In this document: piece by piece, positions 1 through 8,657 of the stretch
Numbering within the stretch: the stretch's first letter is position 1
Layout: every line of letters begins with the position of its first letter
From: Ichthyophonus hoferi
Lineage: Eukaryota > Opisthokonta > Ichthyosporea > Ichthyophonida > Ichthyophonidae
Length of the DNA: 15,521 bases
Assembly: GCA_002751075.1 (NCBI GenBank)
Contig: NAOQ01000595.1
Coordinates: forward strand, 1 to 15,521
Direction: 5' to 3'
Made by a program: the position numbers and the translations under genes
The notes under the pieces: generated by a model
The model's input: only the letters and a program-made list of their open reading frames with translations
Told to the model about the DNA's origin: nothing
Databases searched by the model: none

Positions 1-20
1 ACTATTACTATTACTATTAC

Positions 21-60
<40 letters not shown>
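1..60. repeat. ACTATT / ATT microsatellite
   Basis: The window opens with several ACTATT hexamers that become a pure ATT triplet run to about position 60. It lies in what appears to be an intron of the BUB1/BUBR1-like gene, since the next readable exon begins at 181 after a pyrimidine-rich tract ending in cacag. No coding signal was seen in 61-180. Confidence 0.9.
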
Positions 61-63
<3 letters not shown>

Positions 64-180
64 CTATCTATGCACACACATGGCTGGTAGCCCATTTTCT
101 TGTCACTCTGTGTACCTTGTCATATTTTTAATCTTTCTGTCTCCTCTCTCCTCCCTTACCTTCCTTTTTCTTTTACACAG

Positions 181-1912
181 TTGAGTCAGCAGCTAGTGCC
201 TGAGGCGTACAAGTGTATAGTGTACCAGGATGCCTGTGCTATTATTACTGATTACCCTGATAACGGCACTCTCCAGGTATATATGTTATAGGTTATATGT
301 TATATATTAAATATTACATGCTATATGTTATATGTTATGAAGTGCCTTATGAATATAGTGAGCATTACCCTGTTTCTCCTACTTGACCATTGCTCACTTT
401 CACCATCTTGTTTGTTCTACCCTCCAGTTGCCTGTTATCTGATTGGTTTTACCCAGGTGTGTATAATCTGATTGGATGGGTCTATAGGGGTTGTTAGGTA
501 TGTATGACAATAACACCATGCGGAGGGAGGAGGGAGTGGCAGCCTTCATTGCTATTGGTCTGTTGCAGGCCGTCGAATTATTGCGCCGCTGCTGCCTGAT
601 CCACTGTGACATCACACCATCCACTGTGTCGCTCCGAATGTCACAGTACGGCCCTCTTGCCTTTCTCTTTCCACTATTCTCTGATATTCTCTAATCTAAC
701 ATTCTTTAATGTTCTCTTATATGCTTTAATATTCTCCATTATTCCCTACTTTTTCCTTCTATTACTTCCTATTTGCCCATGGCCTGGTCTCTTCTGGCCA
801 TGCAATGGTATCTGACTACCCATGATATCTGACCGATATCCTTACAGGGAAGATAACGATGACGTCAACAGCATATGGAGCGCCAATGGAGAGGGCGATT
901 GGATTGGCTGGGGCGTTCAGCTGACAGGGTTTGATTCGTCCATAGACTACACGCTGTATCCAGATCACACCAAGTTTACAGGCTGCCCTACGCCTACCAC
1001 GCCCTCCTCTCTCACCCAACGCCTAGGCCACAGCTGGGCCTTTGAGGTCTCCCTCTCTCACTCTATATATATATATGGCAAGATAAGATACGTGATTATT
1101 AAGTTCCTCTCTGTAGGCCAATTATTATTAGCTACATATTAAGAATATACCACTCTGACCAATTGGGGGTGATCACGTGATCATACAGGTGGACAGTCTA
1201 GGTGTCCTGGATACCGTTCATCAATTGTTATTCAGCTCACCCATATCTTTAAGTGAAACAGAGCCTGGTCATTGGTCCGTCGATGCCGATTTTACTGGGT
1301 ATGTGAACCCGTTACTATGCATTTCCAGCCGTCTGTTATATTTTTAATATGTAATTAGTAGTGACCAATGAAAGGCATATGGATGCACGTGTACACCTAG
1401 TACAGTAGATAGTAGATAGTGTTGTGTATGGTGGTCTGTTTATTTTTCCTACATACTCCTATATACATACTAGCACTTCTTTCTTTCCTTTATTTCCTAC
1501 TACCTTCCTCCCCTCCGCCCCATTATCTGAATGATATTCATCCACTCATCCTACGCCATTCTCCATGTAGGCTGGCAGGCAATGAGATGTGGGCGTCTAT
1601 GTTTAGTCTGTTAGCCAATGATAATGGCAGTTCCCCACAACCTCTGGTTCAGGCCCGACAGGGATTGGAGGCCTTCCTGTCCACATGTCCTCATAATAGG
1701 TATGATATATGACATACGTGATTGGATGAAGTGAACCATGGTGCGTCACTATGGACTCAGTTGTGCTTCATTACGTCATGTCCTATAGCTGGTTCTATTG
1801 GCGGATCTAGTATCTATAAATGGGTAATCGTATTGTTACTTCTACTACCACTAATACGCCTCTACCCTATCACAGGAGCATCAAGCCCTCTCTCTTAGCC
1901 ATTCACCTGTGA
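181..1912 (+). CDS. BUB1B: BUB1/BUBR1 (Mad3)-family checkpoint protein, C-terminal pseudokinase exons (5' partial)
   Basis: Six exons join in phase: 181-276, 488-645, 848-1046, 1189-1298, 1571-1699 and 1876-1912, ending in TGA at 1910-1912. The N-terminal part (TPR, KEN boxes) lies upstream of the window. The family builds the mitotic checkpoint complex at kinetochores. Remembered human BUBR1 lines up in order: CIVYQDAC near a glycine-rich-lobe strand; GLLQAVELLRRCCLIHCD as helix E and catalytic loop; GVQLTGFDSSIDYTLYP at the DFG position; VDSLGVLDTVHQLLF as helix F; and EMWASMFSLL near the C-lobe end. The catalytic loop reads HCDITPSTVSL, keeping Asp but lacking the usual Lys (+2) and Asn (+5). 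The DFG Asp aligns with Gly. It is therefore probably a pseudokinase, as in vertebrate BUBR1, although assignment to BUB1 or BUBR1 is not settled. It converges with the fusion gene on the minus strand. Confidence 0.82.
283..338. repeat. Short TTATATG-like tandem repeat in intron
   Basis: Just after the donor at 277, the motif GTTATAT/GTTATA recurs about six times with irregular spacing. It is simple AT-rich repeat inside the intron 277-487, with no sign of coding. Confidence 0.6.
672..750. repeat. Degenerate ATTCT-based repeat with roughly 10-bp spacing in an intron
   Basis: Inside the intron 646-847, ATTCT or close variants start near 676, 686, 701, 711, 731 and 741, separated by TAAT-like text. 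Most spacings are near 10 or a multiple of 5. The tract is pyrimidine-rich and may partly be an extended polypyrimidine tract. Confidence 0.5.
1170..1183. other. 14-bp perfect palindrome with central E-box
   Basis: TGATCACGTGATCA is a perfect palindrome centred on CACGTG. It lies in the intron 1047-1188 and ends five bases before exon 1189, so it overlaps the region where a polypyrimidine tract would normally be. It could be a bHLH-type binding site or chance. Confidence 0.5.
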
Positions 1913-2829
1913 GGATTATCAGGATGATCAGGTCATCTTCCAATCATATTCGAGATTAATGAAAGATCTTAGTGAAACCAAACCCAACTTTGTATATAAG
2001 AAATACATATCTTTTCTTTATGGGCCAATGATTTGGTTGGCTTTTAAAATTAGCCAAGAAGCTGTTGATGTTAAAACCAAATATTCAGCTATTAGTGAGT
2101 GACGCATGATTATGATGTCATTCATACACCATCATAAGGACCAATGACTACAAAGAGTTACACTCTGTTAAAACGTGGTTGTTAAGTAGAACTTGGCTTA
2201 TAAAGATAGTCTACCTCAGACTTATATGTATATTAATTTCACAGCCCTATATTTAATGCTAAGGCAGTCAGTATACTTAGAATCAATCATAAAGCTTTAT
2301 TAAATTTTAAAGCACTAATGAGCTTGTATATTTTTATACGAGCCAGGATTAATCAAAACATAATGACCAATAAAAATCATGTTATATATTCGATAGGGTC
2401 TAGTGTCACAGGCACCTCAACCCATGGGAGTGATCCACCAATCAGGGGTCATAACATGTAGCCGTTTATAGTAATACATTTGAAAGAGCATTAATATCAT
2501 AAATAACTTAAAGAAGAGAGCAGAGATGATTGGGGTTGGGTTGGGTGTGCAAGTCAATGATTGGTTGTTGTGTTACAGAACACAAGACATCTGTGGGTAT
2601 TGAACCAATAAATGTTAGCTTTAGATGGCGCCATCAATGATATCCAAGCACAAAGGCATGACAATGAAAGCAGCACTGGTCTTATATCATTTCCTTGGCA
2701 AGATGACGTAGAATACATTGTGGCCCAACAGGGAAGGTTGACCAATCATGCAAGTACATGATTATCTTGTATATGATATATGTATGAACCAATCAATGAT
2801 AATGTATTCGAAAATTATTTATAACGAGA
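1913..2829. other. Convergent intergenic region rich in CCAAT/ATTGG
   Basis: No gene was recognised between the stop of the BUB1/BUBR1-like gene and the stop of the fusion gene. ORFs here are short and lack family motifs. I can place thirteen CCAAT or ATTGG pentamers, near 1938, 2023, 2139, 2363, 2438, 2526, 2559, 2603, 2741, 2787, 2869, 2942 and 2980 (the last few just inside the final fusion exon). A small inverted repeat, TTGGCT with AGCCAA flanking a TTTAAAATT core, sits at 2037-2057. No clear polyadenylation signal lies close to either stop. ATTAAA near 2297 and AATAAA near 2366 are possible but distant. Confidence 0.6.
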
Positions 2830-5800
2830 CTAAACAATGAAAGAGTGCCATGAGACAGGGATAAGGGGACCAATCACATTACAATGTGTGATAATAAAAC
2901 TATTCACCCCATTAAAGTATGGAAGGGTTGTGCCGTGTCCCACCAATAGGTTGGTCCTGTTAAAGTGGAAGTAGTAACGGATTGGTGGGAGGGAAAGAGG
3001 AGCTACAAATAGGAGATAAGGAGGGCACCATATAAGGTTATAGGCTACAAACCTGACAATATCCTGTCCATCCCGGTACTTAGTATGTAGGGTCCAGCCA
3101 AGCTCTCTCGATACCATGTCACTAACCGGGTCAGCCAGGCCCGACCCGACTTCTAACACCAAGTAGCTAGGCACATAGGGTCAAGGTTAGTCAATCGATA
3201 CACACCCATCGTCAGGCACCACCAGTAAACATCATATATGACGTACATATGACGTGATATGCCCAAGGGTATGGGAAATAACTAATATACAGAGGTAGAA
3301 GAGGTAGAGACAAATCATAGAAGGAAAAGAGAACAGAAAAGAAAGACAAGGAAGAGGAAGAATACTAACATGGAGGCAGGCAGAGAGGATCAATTAGGTC
3401 AATGCAAGCCAAACCCTGCAGTACTATGAGGCAACCAGCATAACCCACCTGCAACCACAGCCCCTCCTATAATGCACGGTCTACCTGTTTATGTTTCTCA
3501 CCTCTCAATTTACCCTCGACCCTACCCCTCCCATAGTAACTCACCCTCCTGGTCGCAGTAGGGGGGGTTGTCGGGCGGCCAAGCTCTGTATGATAGAGCT
3601 GTAGGCAACCAATCCCCTGTCGCCCGCGTACAAGGCCAAAGAAGGTTCATGACGTGTCACCATGCCGTCAATCTTGCTATTAGTCTGGAGGTAGGGGGGG
3701 TTGCACACTAGGATATCAAAGCACCTGCAACCATTGGCCAGAAAGGATGAGACCAGAGGTGGATTGGACAAGGCAGGTAAGTAAGGTCACACTTGATTGG
3801 AGAAGGAGCCATACCTATCACTGCGTCGCATTCCCTCAGGTAGGCTCTCATCCTCCCAGTGTAGTTTGCCAAAGTCAGCCTCACCAAATATGGTTCTGGC
3901 TTCTAGGCTTAAAGCTCTGGCATTCTCACGCGCTATCACCAATGCCTAAGGGGTTAAACCAGTAGAAAGAAAAAGAGGAGTAAGGTCAGCTAATAAGAAC
4001 TCAGACATAGGAAGATAAGTAGGGTACACCAGGGGGTAGGAGAGCAATGTCCAAAGAGACTATAGACATCCATGGTACTAGGGAGGAAAGGAAAGGTCCT
4101 GAGAAAATAGCCAGAGGGGTGAGTACAGGGCATGCTAGTGCAACATAGCATGCACATAACGTTGGACCGCACACTAGGTACCACCCTATTGAAGATAATC
4201 ATAGTATATAGTATAGGCCAGAGAGGATAGAGGTCGGGTTGTATATGTAGGGAAGGAGGCGGCAGAATAATATGTGGTTGCCTAGGTATTAAGAAGGTCC
4301 ACCTGTTTGCACAAATATGTGCACGTGTACCAAGGTGTGGGGATGTATTCATATACAAGGCATGCGAATAGGGGGAGTCACGTGTATGGCACATAATCTT
4401 CACCCACCTTCTCTGAGAGATCCACGCCCATACCCGTCGATTTAGGTAATGCATGACAACAAGCCAATAGGATACAGCCGCTACCAGTGCCCAGGTCTAG
4501 GATGTGTGGAAATGGCATTGCCTCCTCTTCTGCCTGTGGCCCCCCAGTCAGTCATATACTACAGAGCTGGGTCACAGTACACCACGGGACATGGTATATA
4601 GGATAGCATACGATTGGCTGAAGCCCTGGACCATAACCAATCAATAGATCCATAATAGCAGGTATTAATTGGTTTTCATACAGCTGGATTTCAGGGCAAG
4701 CTATAAATAGATACTAACAGATCTTGACCAGCCGTTGGAATGTATCCAATTATCCAATCAAATTGCACGATATCAGCATAAACTCCCCTGAGATAGCCCT
4801 ATTATAATTCATAGGGCTGGATGGTTGACATATAGTTTATTTGAAAATTAACTGTCTTTAGTGGAACTCCCTGTGTGTTGAACCAATAAATCTCGTGCAA
4901 TCAGCCTGTTAATCTACAGTTTAATTTAATAATTGTTTTCCATTCGTAACCTAATGTGTAAATGGGTTTACTTGGTTAGCAATTAAATACGTAATATAAT
5001 TTAACACCGACTGTATTCCTGATCTGTCAGTCAACAAAAAAAAGTGAATGAGAAAGGGATACAGTTAGCGTTGAGTAGCATACCATAAAATCGAATTGAT
5101 TGGCTCTTTATCACCACCTACCGTTGCCAGCTCACACACGGCCTTAACAAGTGTCTCAGTACTTGGCCTAGGAATCAACACGTCTGGCGTCACCTTGAAA
5201 TGTAGATTGCAGAATACCTGTTAAGTTAAAGGAGGAGATGAGGGGAGAGGAAAGGAGAGAGAGAAAGAGAGAAGAGGGAAAAAGAAAGGAAAGAAAAAGA
5301 GAACAACGGAATAGAAATAGGGCTTAAACAGGTAAATAGGGGCACCATTAACAACTGCTACTTTCACACCACCACTACAACTGTATACAACCAATATCCA
5401 TTTTCCAAAGGCCCATATGGAAATACCAACACAAGCAAAGTACTGATATCACATGTCATGGCTATAATAGGAAACATTAGGTAATATTTCGGGTACCAAC
5501 CCACCCACCTTCTCCTGCAATAGATAAGCCAATGGCAAGCCATCCGGACCTAAGCATTTGGCCGCATCTACCACACCCTTGACTCCTGCAGCCTCTATCG
5601 TTGCTTGTAGAGCTTCTATTTTCCGTTGGTAGAATTTCTCTTCACGTGCTCGTAGTACAGCAAATTTTTCCGGCTCCGGTCGGCAAATAGAAATCCCCTG
5701 TGTATATGCGAGGATTCCACTCATTGGTTAATAATTTTTGTCTAATTATCTTCATTGGTTTATCTTCTTTTTTTAATCAAAGACAAAAAGCCAATTAGCA

Positions 5801-7993
5801 ATACATCGTATCTTACAATACCATTTCTATTGGACTGGCCTATATACCTTTTGGTAACGTGCATACACTCTTAGCTGCACCTACATGCATACCTACCTAT
5901 ATACATTTACCTATATATAAACACTACAATAACAATCTGAAGGAAAGAGAGGTAGTCTAGCAGGCACTCTTAGATACCAAAGAAATAAATAACCAAGAGA
6001 GAAATAATCGGTATAGTGTAGATAAGCAGGAGAGAGAGAAGACAGAGAAGAAAGAGAAGAGGGTACATACCATCAGACCTAGCCTAGGCAAAGTGAGGCG
6101 GACTTCGCTCAGGGACATAAACAGTCCTTTCTGTGGGGACCCTTTAGTGGCAGCCGTGAGTACACCGCAGCCTACGATTGGCCAGCCTAGATCATTCATA
6201 TAGCGGCGAAGACTAGCGGCTGACCGTACCCTGGATACCCATAGGTCCACTGTCTGGAGCCACCCTGCGTCGCAGGTACTATGTGAGCACTGACCTGGAT
6301 GCACGTGTACAGTTCCACAGGTTGGGTGGTCCCGGGTGATTACAATGCATTGGCCAGCACTGTCTTCCTGACCTCTCTGTTGTTCCTTGCTTTCACTCCC
6401 TCCTTCTACTTTAGGTTTCACCTTACTAGTTCTAGATGTATTGGATTGATCAAGTTCAAGTGTGGAAGGGTCAGTGTATCGTGACGGGTAAAGGGGAGTG
6501 TTTGGCCCGTTGACCAGTACACACTTTCTACCAACTTCATTTTTAGTTTCATTTGGCTGCATGCGACCATGACATATCAGGCGATATCTTAGCCACAAAT
6601 GGCCATTGTCCTGTTCACACCTCGTGTCATCCTGGGGTATCTGAAGGTTGTTATTGGCTGGGCACACACCGTCGTCATGAGGGCTGAGCAAATCATTAGT
6701 TACTATGGAAGTAGGCATACTATCTTCTATTGGTTCCTGGAATAAACGTGTCAATTCATCGTATCCAACCTTGGTCTTGGCCACAAGCACCAATCCACAG
6801 GCAGGCCGTGCCAAGGGGGACACTGCGATTGGTTGCGCCAACGATCCATCGGCCATGACAGCCAATAGGGGACTAGCAGCAGCCACCCCCCAGGTAGCTA
6901 CACCATCCTCACCTTGATTGGATCTGCAGATAGAAAGGGGGAGGTGGGAGGGGGAGAGAGAGAGGAAAATGTTAGAGGGAGAGGGTAGTAAAAGAGGGAG
7001 GTCCCTCCTCTATGCCACCAATAATACGCAGCTTGCAGTAGGATACATACCCCACTATCCACCCTTCCTTCCGTGGGCAGGTTAGTAAGTAAGGTAGGGC
7101 CATCTCAAAGGTCTTTTCCCTCTTCCCTGTCACTATCAGGCCGGATGGCTTCCACACTGCCGCCATGTGTTCGTTCTCGTAGCATACATCCAGGTCTAGG
7201 CTATCTCGTAGGGTCACACTAGCCTTCCAGTCTGGAGTACAAACAATCTGGTTGCCATGCCTTAGTTACTATAGCAACTCTAATAACACAGACCAATAGG
7301 CCGAAGGAATAGCTGAATGTTCAAAAACTAGTATCTATGCTCAAGTGTGCATGTATATGTATGTATGTATATATGCATTTATACATATATATATATATAT
7401 ATATATATAGGTATGTATGGGAGGTGTCTCCCCCATGGTGTCTCGACCCATACCCCCTGTCCCACCTATATATTAACCTTCCCTACCTTCACCACTATGA
7501 TGGCATTATCAAATATATGAAAGTATATGGCCAAGATTATATATGCATTTATATCAAGATACTTTATTGGCTTACTCCTACTTACGGCCTACCAGTGCCT
7601 TCTTGCTTTACCTTGTTCATAGATATCTTGAATAAACTACAGGTTATTTTCCTAGGTAGAGAGTATTGTAATTTCTTCTCTCCACCACCTCTACCTCTAT
7701 GTACCTTTCCCTCTATATCTATTACATTAACCATCCCCTCTCCCTGTATGTTCCCTTTTCTCCTTCACCTTCTGCCTATCTCTCCCTCTCTCACCTACCT
7801 TGTCGCCAGCCTTAAGCACCCTTGTCTCTTCCATCACCTCCCCGTTGACCAATACTTCCCCTCTCTTTATGGCCTTAGCAACCAGTCGCCTTGAACCATA
7901 TTGCTCCTTCAATCGTTCTAAACAGAACCGTTGGAGGCGCCAACCAGCCTCAACCTCACCTACCACAAAATGTTGACAGGCTAGGGTAGACAT
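2830..7993 (-). CDS. HEMK1: S4 – RluA-like pseudouridine synthase (inactive) – HemK/PrmC glutamine methyltransferase fusion
   Basis: Nine exons on the minus strand join in phase: 7993-7799, 7247-7051, 6923-6071, 5697-5509, 5217-5122, 4533-4408, 3945-3815, 3724-3545 and 3166-2830. They sum to 2304 nt, or 767 residues. Residues 1-65 form an S4 RNA-binding domain (AKAIKRGEVLVNGEV, then VLKAGDK). Residues 80-440 follow RluA-type synthases (CYENEHMAAVWKPSGLIV; RPACGLVLVAKTK at 170-182; LGWPIVG), but the catalytic HRLD reads SPLA at 166-169. A hydrophilic insertion of about 130 residues splits this domain. Residues 440-700 are HemK: LIPRPSTE at 492-499, SAM motif DLGTGSG at 523-529, GVDLS at 546-550 and NPPY at 604-607, then RPGGYLVLEVGSG. 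HemK proteins methylate the glutamine of release-factor GGQ motifs. The methyltransferase looks active and the synthase does not. Exon 7247 starts after a weak acceptor (accag with taactaa upstream). The last roughly 65 residues after DIVRFV match nothing I know, so the true end may differ. No clear mitochondrial presequence was seen. Confidence 0.88.
7351..7409. repeat. TATG / TA microsatellite in fusion-gene intron
   Basis: Short TATG repeats lead into a pure TA run at about 7385-7409. It lies within the intron 7248-7798 of the minus-strand fusion gene. Confidence 0.85.
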
Positions 7994-8200
7994 GTTGCTA
8001 TAATACCCTTTAATAAAAGAGATGAGAAAGTAGGTGATAGGGTAAGAGGTGGTTGAAGATATGAAATAGTTAGGAGGGGGCTAGGGTAGGGTGTAGTCTA
8101 ATAAGTAATACCCTACAGGGGTATACAACATATATATATGTATCATATCATATGTTCCACTATACTATACATCAATCATTGTAAATAAGCTGTGAGCCTT

Positions 8201-8380
8201 TTAATGAGTACTAATTAATATTTATTAAGACCTATTGGTGCGCATTAGGATCAATTACTACCCATTAGGTGTAATGAACAATCATTAATACTAACTAGTT
8301 CTGATTAGTATTGATTATTGGTCATTGGTACCAATTGGTACTCATTAATACTAATTGGTGCTCATTTGGGTAAATCTTGG
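8201..8380. repeat. Degenerate decamer repeat (about 18 units), ATT core every 10 bp
   Basis: ATT begins exactly at 8224, 8244, 8264, 8284, 8304, 8324, 8344 and 8364. Most intermediate half-positions (8214, 8234, 8254, 8314, 8334, 8354) also begin ATT. Read as decamers, the units approximate CTAATTGGTA or CTCATTAGTA with substitutions and essentially no indels. Part of it, GTACCAATTGGTAC at 8328-8341, is a 14-bp perfect palindrome. Several units contain ATTGG, the inverse CCAAT pentamer. The spacing is close to one helical turn of DNA. Confidence 0.8.
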
Positions 8381-8417
8381 ACATTTTAATAGGCTGGTAT
8401 GCACATACTTGTAATTG

Positions 8418-8478
8418 ATTGGCATTGTACAGCCAATGAAAAGTATTAATAGCCGTGGCACGAAGAGGCCTATAAAAA
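8418..8478 (+). promoter_or_regulatory. CCAAT plus TATA core promoter for the Rtt106-like gene
   Basis: ATTGG at 8418-8422 and CCAAT at 8433-8437 are followed by TATAAAAA at 8471-8478. This suggests transcription starting near 8500, about 150 bases upstream of the ATG at 8658. The call rests on motif order and spacing only. Confidence 0.5.
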
Positions 8479-8529
8479 TAAAATTTGCCAAAGCGTCCAA
8501 GGTTGTAAGTAGCTGCCCTATAGCAGCTT

Positions 8530-8547
8530 ATGTGCTGTACTCAATAG
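8530..8547 (+). other. Five-codon upstream ORF in the putative leader
   Basis: ATG at 8530 followed by four codons and TAG lies between the predicted start site and the main ATG at 8658. It would be in the 5' leader if the TATA box at 8471 is used, and could lower translation of the main frame. It may equally be chance. Confidence 0.25.
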
Positions 8548-8657
8548 CATCAGTGGAGTAATAGTACTGTGTACAGTAGTGCGTCATAGGGTGAAGGGAT
8601 TATAGCTAAAACCATAAGGAGGGGTGCGTTAATAACCAGTTATCAGTGGCCATAATA

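Larger units (their letters stand above)
7994..8657. other. Divergent intergenic / bidirectional promoter region
   Basis: This 664-base gap separates the start codon of the fusion gene (minus, 7993) from that of the Rtt106-like gene (plus, 8658). It has no convincing ORF. It contains the 10-bp periodic repeat at 8201-8380 and a CCAAT/TATA promoter at 8418-8478, both described separately. I saw no TATA box facing the fusion gene. Confidence 0.7.

Noticed and set aside
3990-4454. 154-codon minus-strand ORF
   Set aside because: It overlaps the methyltransferase exon 4408-4533 in another frame and runs into its intron. The SAM-motif frame is clearly the real one there.
5221-5320. Purine-rich tract as a regulatory element
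   Set aside because: On the minus strand it is a pyrimidine tract just upstream of the acceptor of exon 5217-5122, which explains it.
7337-7894. 185-codon plus-strand ORF
   Set aside because: It covers a microsatellite, an intron and the antisense of the S4 exon. Its sequence is low-complexity and has no family motif.
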